This document shows positions 36,390 through 45,485 of a DNA stretch of 56,722 nucleotides, piece after piece. Each line of letters begins with the position of its first letter. Position 1 is the stretch's first letter. The stretch is from the NCBI GenBank assembly GCA_944385125.1, contig CALWVZ010000006.1, positions 1-56,722 on the forward strand, written 5' to 3'. Made by a program: the position numbers and the translations under genes. The notes beneath the pieces are model-generated. The model did not search any database. It saw only the letters and a list, made by a program, of their open reading frames with translations, and had not been told where the DNA came from. The DNA is from an uncultured Oscillospiraceae bacterium (lineage in GTDB: Bacteria; Bacillota; Clostridia; Oscillospirales; Oscillospiraceae).

Positions 36390-37580
36390 TCAGGCAAAGA
36401 GCGCAGCCAGGAAGGGGGAGATGATGTTCGCCAGAGCGACGGACACGAAGGTCACGCTGGTGAAGCCGCCCACCAGCATCTTAGGCATCATGTGGCTGGT
36501 GATAACCGCCCGCTTCTTTTCATCGGAAACTGCGGTCTCCACCGCCTCCCTGGTCAAAGCCACATTTACAGGAAAGCCCTGATAGCAGTTGAGGCTGATG
36601 CCCATGCACATGTCAAAGGTAAATTCTCCCTTGAACACCTTGCTGCAAAGCCAGGAGGTACCGCCCATGCCAATGGTGACTATGATGCAGATACCCAGTA
36701 TCTGTAAGAAGTATACCACAAAAACGGAAGGAGTGACAGCGCTCATCAGCGAAAACAGATAGGCCAGCATAAAAGTGAAGCAGAAGCCGTCGGCCTTGGC
36801 CTTGGCCAGCACGTTGGGCTCCAAAAAGCCGCAGAGAGAGCCTAGGAAGCCCAGCACCAGAGCAAAGATCAGGCCTGACACCGCACCGCCGGTAAGTACG
36901 TTGAGATAGTAAGACAGCAGCGCAACTATGCCCAGTTTGAAAAGGAGCACGGCGGATGAGTTGAACTGCTGGAACCAGACAAAGGGCCTGAATCCCCGCT
37001 GCTTCTCCTCCACAGCCTCCAGCATCTCCAGCTTGCCCTCATCGTAGAGGCCTTCCAGACGGCGGGCCTCACGGCGCAGCACAATGCCGGTGAGGGGATA
37101 TCCCACCAAGATCTGGACCGAGCCGGCTATAAGGGCCATTACCACTATCTGGTTCTCCCCGCCGATGTTTGCCGCCACTTCCTGGATGACCATCAAAGCG
37201 CCGGAGCCGCCGGCAAAGCCGGATATGGTGGAGTACACCAGAAGCTTGCCGAAGATAAGCACGCCCAGCGTCAGTCCCAGAACGCAGATGCCCAGCACGG
37301 ACATGAAGGCAATGATGATGGTTTTCCACTGCCGCTTCATCTCGCCTACCGGGATGCTGGTGGCCATATTGGCTATGCAGAAATATGCGCAGATGTTGTA
37401 TACCGCTGCGGAGACCCCGCTGGTGTTTATCAGGTCCGTGGGCAGGAACGTCCAGTAACCTACGATAAAGCACAGAGAGATGACCAGTGCAGAGGGAAAC
37501 TTTCCCTTTGTGACCTTGGAGACGATATCTCCCAGAGCCACTATTGCCAGGACTATCGCCAGGCCTTCCCATTGACTCAT
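36390..37580 (-). CDS. 10-TM integral membrane protein, probable transporter
   Basis: 396 residues with about ten hydrophobic segments in two halves, including glycine-rich runs such as GFAGGSGALMVIQEVAANIGG near 115-135 and GMGGTSWLC near 315. The shape resembles secondary carriers of the glutamate/Na+ symporter (GltS-like) kind, but I do not recognise a named family with certainty. It is the first gene of a two-gene operon with the M20 amidohydrolase, preceded by a consensus promoter and an operator-like palindrome. Import of the amidohydrolase substrate is the inference. Confidence 0.75.
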   Translation of the reverse strand: MSQWEGLAIVLAIVALGDIVSKVTKGKFPSALVISLCFIVGYWTFLPTDLINTSGVSAAVYNICAYFCIANMATSIPVGEMKRQWKTIIIAFMSVLGICVLGLTLGVLIFGKLLVYSTISGFAGGSGALMVIQEVAANIGGENQIVVMALIAGSVQILVGYPLTGIVLRREARRLEGLYDEGKLEMLEAVEEKQRGFRPFVWFQQFNSSAVLLFKLGIVALLSYYLNVLTGGAVSGLIFALVLGFLGSLCGFLEPNVLAKAKADGFCFTFMLAYLFSLMSAVTPSVFVVYFLQILGICIIVTIGMGGTSWLCSKVFKGEFTFDMCMGISLNCYQGFPVNVALTREAVETAVSDEKKRAVITSHMMPKMLVGGFTSVTFVSVALANIISPFLAALFA

Positions 37581-37597
37581 TTTCTTTTTCCTCCTAT

Positions 37598-37617
37598 TTT
37601 TAGAATGGTTTCTAAAA
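37598..37617. promoter_or_regulatory. operator palindrome at the transporter-amidohydrolase promoter
   Basis: Perfect 8-bp arms, TTTTAGAA and TTCTAAAA, separated by TGGT. It covers the transcription start region just downstream of the -10, as expected for repressor binding by a TetR-type dimer. Confidence 0.7.
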
Positions 37618-37625
37618 CAAGTTCT

Positions 37626-37653
37626 ATTATAGGTTCCAGCCGCAAATTGTCAA
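37626..37653 (-). promoter_or_regulatory. promoter of transporter-M20 operon
   Basis: TTGACA (37653-37648), spacer 16 bp, TATAAT (37631-37626) on the minus strand. Both hexamers are perfect. Confidence 0.85.
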
Positions 37654-37795
37654 GAATAAAACTTTCAAAAAAGGCATTTCATTAATAATATACAAATTTA
37701 TTGTTATAAATCTGTATATTTTATCAGCTCTTCTCTGCGGCGGAGCCCTGTTTCCGCTGCCCAACAAAAAAAACAGAAAGCAGGTATTTGAAGCC

Positions 37796-38539
37796 ATGAG
37801 CATGTTCCTCACTCTAGCCTATCTATTTTTTATCGGCTCCGTTTTCGGCTGGTGCCTGGAGCTGGTGTTCCGCCGCTTCTTCTCCTCGGCTAACCCCGAA
37901 CGCAAATGGATAAACCCCGGCTTCTGCGTGGGCCCCTACGTGCCCCTCTACGGCTTCGGCCTGTGCATACTGTTTCTCCTGGCCTACTGGGGCCAGGCCG
38001 GCGGTATGGACGGCAGCGCCCTGGGCAGGCTGGTAATGTTCCTGTTCATGGCGGTAAGCATGACCGCCATCGAATACATAGCCGGTATCCTCTGCCTCAA
38101 GCTCATGAAGCTGCGGCTCTGGGATTACAGCAAAATGTGGGGCAATATACAGGGGCTGATCTGCCCCCTCTTCTCCGCTTTCTGGGCCATCCTGGGGGCC
38201 GTATACTATTTCCTGGTCCATCCCCATATACTCTCTGCCCTGGCATGGCTGTCCCGGAACCTGGCCTTCTCCTTTGTCATCGGTTTCTTCTTCGGCGTAT
38301 TCACCATCGACGTGGTCTACTCCAGCCAGCTGCTGGCCAAACTGAAGAAGTACGCCGACGAAAACGGCGTGGTTGTCAGATACGAAAACCTGAAGGCGGA
38401 AATACGCAGCGCTCAGGACCGGGCCTCCAAACGGGTCTACTTTATGTTCGCCTTCCGCTCCGACCGGGCCCTTATCGAGCACCTGCGGGAGGGCCGCCAC
38501 TCCATTGAGGAGATACGCCGGAAAATCAAGGAGCGCTGA
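37796..38539 (+). CDS. putative ABC-transporter type membrane protein (CmpB family)
   Basis: 247 residues with about five membrane segments then a cytosolic basic tail (about 195-247). Family motifs include FFIGSVFGWCLELVFR, INPGFCVGPYVPLYGFG, and LRLWDYSKMWGNIQGLICPL, matching the PF06541-type proteins annotated as putative ABC permeases in Clostridia. No ATPase gene lies near it, so an actual transport role is unproven. A plus-strand terminator follows. Confidence 0.82.
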   Translation: MSMFLTLAYLFFIGSVFGWCLELVFRRFFSSANPERKWINPGFCVGPYVPLYGFGLCILFLLAYWGQAGGMDGSALGRLVMFLFMAVSMTAIEYIAGILCLKLMKLRLWDYSKMWGNIQGLICPLFSAFWAILGAVYYFLVHPHILSALAWLSRNLAFSFVIGFFFGVFTIDVVYSSQLLAKLKKYADENGVVVRYENLKAEIRSAQDRASKRVYFMFAFRSDRALIEHLREGRHSIEEIRRKIKER

Positions 38540-38557
38540 GTCCCCTTTTACCCCGTT

Positions 38558-38581
38558 CCCGGCCATGTCCGGCCGGGTTTT
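38558..38581 (+). terminator. intrinsic terminator after CmpB-like gene
   Basis: CCCGGCC pairs with GGCCGGG, then TTTT. Confidence 0.75.
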
Positions 38582-38619
38582 AGGTTATGTATACCAAATT
38601 ATGTAAACTGTATGGCGTT

Positions 38620-38654
38620 AAAAATCTCCCTGCCCGCTTATCGGGCAGGGAGAT
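38620..38654 (-). terminator. intrinsic terminator of glyA
   Basis: A 13-bp perfect stem starting ATCTCCCTGCCCG, loop ATAAG on the minus strand, followed by TTTTTAA. Confidence 0.85.
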
Positions 38655-38685
38655 ATGGGTTCACTTCAGATTATTGCAGCAAGGC

Positions 38686-39927
38686 TCAAAGTTCCGGGTA
38701 GAGGGGGAAGCTGCGGCACAGCTCCAGCACTTCCTCTTTTGCCTGGGGGACGGCGGCCTGCCCCTCTTCCACCAGCCTTGCGATGATGCGGCCGATAGCG
38801 TGCATCTCCTGCTCCTTCATGCCCCGGGTAGTGGCGGCGGGGGAGCCGAAGCGCATGCCGGAGGTGAGCTTCACGGACTGGGTGTCAAAGGGTATGGTGT
38901 TCTTATTGGCGGTGATGTGGGCCTCGTCCAGCAGCTCCTGGACCTCCATGCCGGTCCTGCCCTTGCTCATCACGTCGCAGAGCATCAGGTGGTTGTCGGT
39001 GCCGCCGGAGACCAGGCGCAGCCCCTGGGCCCGGAGCTCATCGGCCAGGGCGGCGGCATTCTTCACCACCTGCTGCTGGTAGCCCTTGAACTCAGGAGAC
39101 AAGGCCTCCTTGAAGCACACGGCCTTGGCGGCAATGGTGTGCATCAGCGGGCCGCCCTGGACGCCGGGGAAGACGGCGCTGTTTATTTTCTTTTTAAGCT
39201 CGTCCACGCAGAGGATGATTGCGCCTCTGGGGCCTCTCAGGGTCTTGTGGGTGGTGGTGGTCACCACATGGGCATAGGGTACGGGGCTGGGGTGGACCCC
39301 GGCGGCCACCAGGCCGGCGATGTGGGCCATGTCCACCATCAGGTAAGCCCCCACCTGGTCGGCGATCTCCCGCATCTTCTTGAAGTCGATAAAACGGGGA
39401 TAGGCGCTGGCCCCGGCGATCATCAGCTTGGGGCGGCATTCCTCCGCCCGGCGCAGGACCTGCTCATAATTTATAGTCTCGCTGCCCTCTTCCACGCCGT
39501 AGAAGCAGGCCTTGAAATATTTGCCGGAGATAGAGGCCTTTGAGCCGTGGGTAAGATGTCCGCCATGACTCAGGTCCATGCCCAGGATAGTGTCGCCGGG
39601 CTGGAGCAGGGCCAGGTATACGGCAGTATTGGCCTGGGAGCCGGAGTGGGGCTGGACGTTGGCATGCTCTGCGTCAAAGAGCTTTTTGGCCCGCTCTATG
39701 GCCAGCTCCTCCACCTCGTCCACATACTGGCAGCCGCCGTAATATCTGGCGCCGGGATAACCCTCGGCATATTTGTTGGTGAGGTGGCTGCCCATAGCCT
39801 CCATGACTGCCGGAGATACAAAGTTTTCAGAGGCGATAAGCTCTACATGGTCCCTCTGCCGCTCCAGCTCCCGCATCATGGAGGCATATACCTCCGGGTC
39901 CTGCTGCTTTATCCGTTCATAGCTCAT
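38686..39927 (-). CDS. glyA: serine hydroxymethyltransferase
   Basis: Interconverts serine and glycine, charging tetrahydrofolate with one carbon. 413 residues, standard length. The PLP lysine is K228 in [13 protein letters not shown]; other family motifs are [12 protein letters not shown] and [14 protein letters not shown]. Monocistronic: TTGCCA-17-TATAAT promoter upstream and a strong terminator downstream. Confidence 0.97.
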   Translation of the reverse strand: MSYERIKQQDPEVYASMMRELERQRDHVELIASENFVSPAVMEAMGSHLTNKYAEGYPGARYYGGCQYVDEVEELAIERAKKLFDAEHANVQPHSGSQANTAVYLALLQPGDTILGMDLSHGGHLTHGSKASISGKYFKACFYGVEEGSETINYEQVLRRAEECRPKLMIAGASAYPRFIDFKKMREIADQVGAYLMVDMAHIAGLVAAGVHPSPVPYAHVVTTTTHKTLRGPRGAIILCVDELKKKINSAVFPGVQGGPLMHTIAAKAVCFKEALSPEFKGYQQQVVKNAAALADELRAQGLRLVSGGTDNHLMLCDVMSKGRTGMEVQELLDEAHITANKNTIPFDTQSVKLTSGMRFGSPAATTRGMKEQEMHAIGRIIARLVEEGQAAVPQAKEEVLELCRSFPLYPEL

Positions 39928-39966
39928 TGGGGGTATACCTCCGCTGTTTCGATTTTATTCCCGCTC

Positions 39967-39995
39967 ATTATATTACATGGGCCCTTTTTTGGCAA
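39967..39995 (-). promoter_or_regulatory. glyA promoter
   Basis: TTGCCA (39995-39990), spacer 17 bp, TATAAT (39972-39967) on the minus strand. Confidence 0.8.
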
Positions 39996-40019
39996 CATCC
40001 ATTATCTGCCCAAATATGC

Positions 40020-40048
40020 TTGCTCTTATGCTGAACAAATGGTAATAT
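40020..40048 (+). promoter_or_regulatory. candidate promoter of the EEP phosphoesterase gene
   Basis: TTGCTC, spacer 17 bp, TAATAT on the plus strand. Weak match to consensus. Confidence 0.4.
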
Positions 40049-40090
40049 TAGATATATTTCTTCGGAAAACACATTTTAGGAGGTAAGGCC

Positions 40091-41158
40091 TTGAAGAAGA
40101 TTTTTAAGATCCTGGGCCTGGCGCTGCTGGTCCTGCTCCTGGCCCTGGCCGCTCTGGTGCTGTGGCTGACGGTGAGAGAGTACAGGCCGGAGGCCGTGGA
40201 GCAGCTGGAAGTCAGTTCCGTCCTTGAGCCGGAAGCCGCCGCCTTGGATCAGGAGCTGAACATACTCAGCTGGAACATAGGCTATGCCGGCTTGGGAGCC
40301 GGAAGCGACTTCTTTATGGACGGCGGCAAGGACTCCCGCTCCGCCGACAAAGAGAAGGTGCTGGAGTACCTGGAAGGCATACGGGAAAGCATGGAGTCCG
40401 CCGGGGCGGACCTGGCCATGCTCCAGGAGGTGGACATCGACTCCGGCCGCACTTACCGCATCGACGAGAGAAACTATCTGTCCCTAGGCTCCGGGGTCCA
40501 CGCCCTGAACTACGCCTGCGACTTCGTGCCCATCCCCCTGCCCCCTCTGGGCCGTGTATACAGCGGTATATATACCACTGCTCCCTCCCTGGATATAAGC
40601 AACTCCCAACGTATCTCCCTGCCCTGCCCCTTCAGCTGGCCGGTGAGCGCCGCCAACCTGAAGCGCTGCCTGCTGGTCTCCTACATTCCCATTGAAGATA
40701 GCGACAAGGAACTGGTGATAGTGAACCTGCATCTGGAGGCCTATGACGACGGGGCGGGCAAGATAGCCCAGACCAATATGCTAAAGAGCATTATGGAAGG
40801 GGAATATGCCAAGGGCAACTATGTGGTTGCCGGAGGAGACTTCAACCAGATCTTTCCCGGCGGACTGGAGGTCTGGCCCAATACCCACCCGGAGAACTGG
40901 GTGCCCGGCGTCCTGGAAGAGGATATGCTGGAGGAAGGCTGGAGCTTCGCCTATGACCTGGAGGTGCCCAGCTGCCGCCTGCTGAACCAGCCCTATGACC
41001 CGGAGGACAGCGAGAACACCCAGCATTACGTTATCGACGGCTTTATTATCTCTCCCAATGTGGAGCTGCTGGATGTGGAGACCCTGGACCTGGGCTTTGA
41101 AAATTCCGACCACAACCCGGTAATGCTCAGTATATCCCTTGCGTCCCAGGCTGCCTGA
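40091..41158 (+). CDS. membrane-anchored endonuclease/exonuclease/phosphatase-family protein
   Basis: 355 residues. The start is TTG with AGGAGG 7 nt upstream. Residues 5-29 are one membrane helix, so the catalytic domain faces outside or hangs from the membrane. The EEP fold motifs are in order: SWNIGYAG (metal site Asn), LQEVD (Glu), VNLHLEA, GGDFNQ (Asp and Asn), and SDHNPV (catalytic His) at the end. The substrate could be nucleic acid, phospholipid or a phosphorylated small molecule; it cannot be told from the sequence. Followed by a DedA-like membrane gene after about 90 nt. Confidence 0.88.
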   Translation: MKKIFKILGLALLVLLLALAALVLWLTVREYRPEAVEQLEVSSVLEPEAAALDQELNILSWNIGYAGLGAGSDFFMDGGKDSRSADKEKVLEYLEGIRESMESAGADLAMLQEVDIDSGRTYRIDERNYLSLGSGVHALNYACDFVPIPLPPLGRVYSGIYTTAPSLDISNSQRISLPCPFSWPVSAANLKRCLLVSYIPIEDSDKELVIVNLHLEAYDDGAGKIAQTNMLKSIMEGEYAKGNYVVAGGDFNQIFPGGLEVWPNTHPENWVPGVLEEDMLEEGWSFAYDLEVPSCRLLNQPYDPEDSENTQHYVIDGFIISPNVELLDVETLDLGFENSDHNPVMLSISLASQAA

Positions 41159-41249
41159 ACCGCCTGTGTTTACAGAGACTTAAGGAGATCGCCCGTATTT
41201 AGTTATACCATAGTTATGAGCTTCTCCCCATAGGGGTGATTTCGGAGAT

Positions 41250-41960
41250 GTGTACCAGAAAATGAACGCTCGCACCAAGCTTATCCTTCAGTTCCTGCCC
41301 GGCATCTTGGGCGGACTGCTGATAATACTGCTCTCCATAAGCGGCAGGGAGATAGAGCCGGAGTTCATCCTCCGTTATATTCCCGCCGGGCCCATACTTG
41401 CCCCGCTGATACTGCTGGCCATGTATGCCCTGAAGAGTATCTCGGTCTTTCTGCCCATGCTGCCCCTGCAGCTGGCGGCAGGCTATCTCTTCCCCGCCCC
41501 GGCGGCCATTGCAGTAAATGCCGCAGGCTATACCCTGGGGGCCTGGATATCCTACCGCCGTGGCCGCCGGGCCGGGGAAGAGACAATGGAAAGGCTGCAG
41601 GAGGCGCATCCTCGCCTGTCCGTCTTTTTCAGCGGCAGGGGTGAAAATTATATTTTTCTGTCTTTCCTGCTCAGAGTCATTGGCATGGTACCCATGGACG
41701 TGACCAGCATGTGCCTGGGCTTTACCGGGGTGCCGCTGCTGCCCTATATGCTGGCCAGCATTGCCGGAGCTCTGCCTAAAATAGCTGCGATCACCCTTAT
41801 GGGCGACAGCATGAGGGACCCATCCTCCCCCGCTTTCATCATCTCTGCAGCCTTTACTTTGGGCCTGAGCCTGCTCTCCGCCCTGCTCTTCTATGTTTAC
41901 AAAAGGCGAGCAGCTCACAGGCATGGCAGCGGCAAAAGTGAGCCCCGAAATCTTCACTAA
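41250..41960 (+). CDS. VTT-domain (TVP38/TMEM64-type) membrane protein
   Basis: 236 residues with about six membrane segments. The VTT core lies around residues 65-185: FLPMLPLQLAAGYLFPAPAAIAVN, GAWISYRRGRRAG, and LLRVIGMVPMDVTSMCLGFTGVPLLPYMLAS. Relatives include DedA and TVP38 proteins, thought to scramble or flip lipids such as undecaprenyl phosphate. Starts with GTG at 41250 (GGAG just upstream); ATG 41262 is an alternative. Ends with a basic His-rich tail. A terminator follows. Confidence 0.87.
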   Translation: MYQKMNARTKLILQFLPGILGGLLIILLSISGREIEPEFILRYIPAGPILAPLILLAMYALKSISVFLPMLPLQLAAGYLFPAPAAIAVNAAGYTLGAWISYRRGRRAGEETMERLQEAHPRLSVFFSGRGENYIFLSFLLRVIGMVPMDVTSMCLGFTGVPLLPYMLASIAGALPKIAAITLMGDSMRDPSSPAFIISAAFTLGLSLLSALLFYVYKRRAAHRHGSGKSEPRNLH

Positions 41961-41967
41961 ATATGAT

Positions 41968-42002
41968 AGCCCGTTCCCGGTTTCCCGGGAACGGGCTGCT
42001 TT
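41968..42002. terminator. strong hairpin terminator, convergent genes
   Basis: A 13-bp stem (AGCCCGTTCCCGG and complement, loop TTTC) followed by GCTTT on the plus strand, between two convergent genes. Confidence 0.75.
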
Positions 42003-42023
42003 CATTCTGCCTTTTGCGCCGGC

Positions 42024-43643
42024 TTATTTGCTCTGGGTCCAGCCGGTGTTGCCGTCGGTGAACTGCATGTTCCTGAGGTTGGTGGGGTAGGCGGTATTCA
42101 CCGTAGCGGGGGAGGGGAAGCCTGCGCTGCCGCCGGTAGCGCAGCCTCCAACATACTGCACCACGCTGTCCCATATGGGCTCATTGCTGCTCTCTGTAAG
42201 CTTGCTCAGTCCTGAGCTCACGGCTCCGCTCTCGCACAGGTCGGTGCACTCATGGAGGTACTGGGCTCCACGGGTCAGGGATGTGGTGACCTTATAGCCC
42301 CCGCCCTCCTTCAGCTTCCTGGCTATGGTGAGCAGTGTGCCCAGGGCCAGTATGAAGCCGGGAAAATAGTCCAGAGGCACACCGTTTAGATTCACCGGCT
42401 TCTCCAGGCTGCCGTTTCTCACGGACAGGCCGGTTATATCCTCCGCCAGAGGAGCCCAGCCCGGGCGATCCTTCCAGACAGTGTCGGAAAAACACATGAG
42501 GTTGGAATATATCACATTGGGGTTAAGGGCACGTATATCCTTTTCGGACAGGCCGAACTTGTCCAGAGTTCCGTTCTGATAAGAATAGGTTATTACGTCG
42601 GCCTCCTTTATAAGCTGTTTGGCCCGCTCCAGCTGCTCCGGGACATTGAAGTCCAGCTGGATGGACTGCTTGCCCGCCCAGCCGTCAAACTCCAGCATGG
42701 CCTGCTCCTGCTCCACGTACCTGCCCCGGCGTATCATCAGCACGTCGGCGCCGTACTCCGCAAGGATGCGGGAGCAGGCTGGGCCGGCTATAATATGGGT
42801 CAGGTCCAGCACCTTTATGCCGGACAGAGGCCCTCGGGAATTGGGCTTGCCCCAGACGGGCGCCGGGCCCTCCGCCTCCTTGTCCTGGCGGATAAGGGGC
42901 ATGGCTTTAACAGCCTTGCCCACTTCGCTGCTCTCCCACTCCTCCCGGCTGCGTATCATGCAGCCGCAGGTGTCGCAGCCGAAGGCCAGCTCCTCCAGCT
43001 CCAGAGCGGTGGAGCGGGCGGTGATTTCCGCTATCTCCTTTCTGTCCTTCTTGATGGACAGCATGGCATATTTCTCCGAGGGCTTGGAAAGGCCCAGGGC
43101 CTTCACCAGGCGCTGCTGCTGGTTCTGATAGTACACATGGAAGGACACGTCTCTGCCGTCCTTGGCCCTGTATTTATAGAAGGAACCGTTAAGGGCGTTA
43201 TTTACCATGGTGGCAGACTTGACTCTGGCCTTTGTAAATTCCTTACCCTTGTGGTCCGCCATGTACAGGCGTATGGCCTGGAGGCCCGCAAAGGACAGGT
43301 CGCAGAAGGTCTCCGCCCCGCTGACATCGTCCCCCCGCAGGCGTCCTATCTCCGTAGCCACGCTGCTGCAGGCGGAGAGCACTGCGGCTATGGCGGGAGT
43401 CTGGAGTATCTTCTCTTCCTTGAAAAGCTTCTTCACTCCGGGTCTGCTCTTTGCCAACAAAGCAAAGGCTAGAACCCCCGGGAAGGGGTTTGCCTGGAAA
43501 CAGGATCTGTTGATTTGTCCCTCCCTCCGGGGATCGGCAATAAAGGTGGTAGGTATGGCTTCAATGCCGAAGCGCTTTACCAGATCCTCAAATATAACCT
43601 GGGCCTGTCTGGCTTTTTTTGTCATGACTTCCTGAGCGGACAT
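42024..43643 (-). CDS. family III (CaiB/BaiF-type) CoA transferase, two-part
   Basis: 539 residues. From about 271 a canonical family III core begins: GPLSGIKVLDLTHIIAGPACSRI, then YGADVLMI, and the likely catalytic Asp425 in VPLDYFPGF. Residues 1-260 look like a degenerate second copy of the family C-terminal half (for example the AIAAVLSACSSVATEIGRLRG and MIRSREEWESSEVG segments), placed before the core. Such front-loaded two-part CaiB proteins occur in other bacteria and fungi. Family III enzymes swap CoA between acids or epimerise acyl-CoA; the substrate here is unknown. AAGGAGG is 8 nt from the ATG. Monocistronic. Confidence 0.82.
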   Translation of the reverse strand: MSAQEVMTKKARQAQVIFEDLVKRFGIEAIPTTFIADPRREGQINRSCFQANPFPGVLAFALLAKSRPGVKKLFKEEKILQTPAIAAVLSACSSVATEIGRLRGDDVSGAETFCDLSFAGLQAIRLYMADHKGKEFTKARVKSATMVNNALNGSFYKYRAKDGRDVSFHVYYQNQQQRLVKALGLSKPSEKYAMLSIKKDRKEIAEITARSTALELEELAFGCDTCGCMIRSREEWESSEVGKAVKAMPLIRQDKEAEGPAPVWGKPNSRGPLSGIKVLDLTHIIAGPACSRILAEYGADVLMIRRGRYVEQEQAMLEFDGWAGKQSIQLDFNVPEQLERAKQLIKEADVITYSYQNGTLDKFGLSEKDIRALNPNVIYSNLMCFSDTVWKDRPGWAPLAEDITGLSVRNGSLEKPVNLNGVPLDYFPGFILALGTLLTIARKLKEGGGYKVTTSLTRGAQYLHECTDLCESGAVSSGLSKLTESSNEPIWDSVVQYVGGCATGGSAGFPSPATVNTAYPTNLRNMQFTDGNTGWTQSK

Positions 43644-43684
43644 AGTCTCTGCCTCCTTGGTGATTTTTCTGGCTGTGGTTTAAG

Positions 43685-43713
43685 ATTATATCATTATACA
43701 CTGTCTAATTCAA
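43685..43713 (-). promoter_or_regulatory. promoter of CoA transferase gene
   Basis: TTGAAT (43713-43708), spacer 17 bp, TATAAT (43690-43685) on the minus strand. Confidence 0.7.
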
Positions 43714-43936
43714 GAGTGGCGCTGCCTGCCGGCGCATCCGGCTCCAGCCTCTGTCCGGGGCCTTCCACAGTTTCAGAGGCCGGATATTTCCAACTTATTA
43801 ATAAATCTGAAGACGCAGTTTTTCCGGGAACAAAAGGCTGTTTTAACTGTCATATAAGCGAAGGCCAAAGGACGGGGCAGGGCCTCACGGCCATTAAAAA
43901 ATTTCCAGTTTTAAGAAAAAATTCAGGAACTTTCTT
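43714..43936. other. gene-free stretch between divergent genes
   Basis: Between the CoA transferase promoter and the SGNH operator I see no convincing gene, RNA or repeat. The right part is AT-richer than the neighbourhood, consistent with an upstream promoter region. Confidence 0.5.
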
Positions 43937-43962
43937 TTTACCATAACGTCTATTATGGTAAA
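43937..43962. promoter_or_regulatory. operator-like palindrome over SGNH promoter
   Basis: TTTACCATAA and TTATGGTAAA form perfect 10-bp arms around CGTCTA. A TATTAT -10 candidate (43951-43956) lies inside it, so a bound dimer would cover the promoter. No obvious cognate regulator gene is adjacent. Confidence 0.6.
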
Positions 43963-44001
43963 CCAGGTAATAGAGGCCAGAAAGAGAAAAGGAGACCGAA
44001 T

Positions 44002-44925
44002 ATGACACGCTACACCACTGAAAATTACGGACGGCACCTGAGCCGTTCTCTTAGCCGTAAGAAATCTCGGCGCAAGCGCCGGAGGAATTCCTCCATTGCG
44101 GTTTCTATGCTCGTTGTATGTACAGTAATAATGGTCTCTGCCATTGCTTCCGCCTTGGAACTGTACATGCCTGACGCCTTTGCTGCCGGCAGCCAGGAGC
44201 TGACGGATCTTGTTCCCGCTCAGGAGCTGGCTGCATCTGAGTTTCCCTCAGCCTCCCCTGAGGCCGGGAGCGGAGAGCAGGCCCCCGTCCAGCCCTCCCC
44301 CGGTGCCGGCACCTATGACTATTCCCAGCCGGTGCCCCAGTCCCCCGCCGTGGACAACAGCTATTTTAACGATGCCGTATTTATCGGCGACTCCCGCACT
44401 CAGGGCCTCATAACTGCCACCGGGCTGTATAATACCACGAGCTTTACCCACCAAGGTCTCACTGTGGACACAGCCTTCAAGGATCTGATAGCGGAGATCG
44501 ACGGCAAGTATTATACTGCGGTAGATGCCCTGAACCATACTCACTTCAGCAAAGTATACATCATGCTGGGCATCAACGAGACCGGCTGGATATACAGCAG
44601 CAAATTTATCGAGGGCTATGGCCGGATAATCGATGCGGTGCGCAATGCAAACCCAGATGCTCAAATTTATATTCAGGAAATACTGCCTGTCTCCAATAGT
44701 GTCTCCAACAGCCACGACTACATAAAGAACAGTAAGATAGATGAATACAATCAGTTGCTTCAGCAGCTGGCTCTGGAGAAGCAGGTATACTTCATTGATA
44801 CAGCTGCCTCTGTTGCCGAGGCTGACGGCAGTCTGCCGGAGGATGCGGCAGTGGACGGTATACATCTTAAAAATTCCTACTGCCAGCAGTGGCTGGACTA
44901 TCTCAAGACTCACACAGTAAACTGA
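44002..44925 (+). CDS. SGNH/GDSL-family hydrolase, membrane tethered
   Basis: 307 residues. A very basic cytosolic N terminus (KKSRRKRRRN at about 20-29) is followed by one membrane helix (about 31-51), a Pro/Ser-rich linker to about 115, then the hydrolase. Block I is VFIGDSRTQG with the nucleophile Ser, block III is GINETG, and the Asp-His pair is DGIHL near the C terminus. Members deacylate sugars, lipids or peptidoglycan-linked polymers; an extracellular esterase is likely. A GGAG site precedes ATG. The next gene is a DUF4358-like lipoprotein, a pairing seen in Clostridia, sometimes with an MBOAT acyltransferase that is not present here. Confidence 0.87.
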   Translation: MTRYTTENYGRHLSRSLSRKKSRRKRRRNSSIAVSMLVVCTVIMVSAIASALELYMPDAFAAGSQELTDLVPAQELAASEFPSASPEAGSGEQAPVQPSPGAGTYDYSQPVPQSPAVDNSYFNDAVFIGDSRTQGLITATGLYNTTSFTHQGLTVDTAFKDLIAEIDGKYYTAVDALNHTHFSKVYIMLGINETGWIYSSKFIEGYGRIIDAVRNANPDAQIYIQEILPVSNSVSNSHDYIKNSKIDEYNQLLQQLALEKQVYFIDTAASVAEADGSLPEDAAVDGIHLKNSYCQQWLDYLKTHTVN

Positions 44926-44967
44926 TTTGCTACAATATAAAAGAATAATAGAAAGACGGAGTTTGAA

Positions 44968-45435
44968 ATGAAAATAATGAAGAAAGCCATTACATTAGTA
45001 TTTATTTTGGCAGTTTCAGCAGCCCTGGCCGCCTGCGGTGGCGGGAACGGCACTCAGATGGACGCCCAGGCCCTGGCCAATGAACTGATGGAAGAGGTGG
45101 AGTTTGTGGACGAGCTCAGCCCCGTTAAAAGCGAGATGGTCCCCAAGCTCTACGGCATAGACAACGCCCAGGAGGCCTATGTGTACATGGGCAGCGGAGC
45201 TACCGCCGAAGAGGTTGCAGTGTTCAAGTTCTCTGATGAGCAGGCTGCAAAGGACGGCCTGAGCAAAATCCAGGACTACCTCTCCGCCCGGAAGGACAGC
45301 TTCGCAAACTACATTCCCGAGGAAGTGTCCCGGCTGGACAATGCCGTTATAAAGCAGAGCGGCGAGTATCTGGCCCTGTGCGTCTCCGAGGGCAGCGCCG
45401 CCGGGGAGATTATCTCCCGATATATGGGCAATTAA
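44968..45435 (+). CDS. DUF4358-like lipoprotein
   Basis: 155 residues. Signal peptide ending in the lipobox ALAAC (Cys about residue 23), then a small domain rich in acidic residues matching DUF4358 proteins (MLYG-like KLYGIDNAQEAYVYMGSGATAEEVAVFK). The function is unknown. Genomic pairing with SGNH hydrolases suggests a role in cell-envelope acyl modification. It is probably co-transcribed with the SGNH gene 42 nt upstream. Confidence 0.82.
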   Translation: MKIMKKAITLVFILAVSAALAACGGGNGTQMDAQALANELMEEVEFVDELSPVKSEMVPKLYGIDNAQEAYVYMGSGATAEEVAVFKFSDEQAAKDGLSKIQDYLSARKDSFANYIPEEVSRLDNAVIKQSGEYLALCVSEGSAAGEIISRYMGN

Positions 45436-45443
45436 AAAAACAT

Positions 45444-45485
45444 AAAAAATCGGTCTGAGAGGAGGCTCTCTCAGACCGATTTTTT
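45444..45485. terminator. bidirectional terminator
   Basis: A 15-bp perfect inverted repeat starting AAATCGGTCTGAGAG with T-runs on both strands, between convergent lipoprotein genes. Confidence 0.88.
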
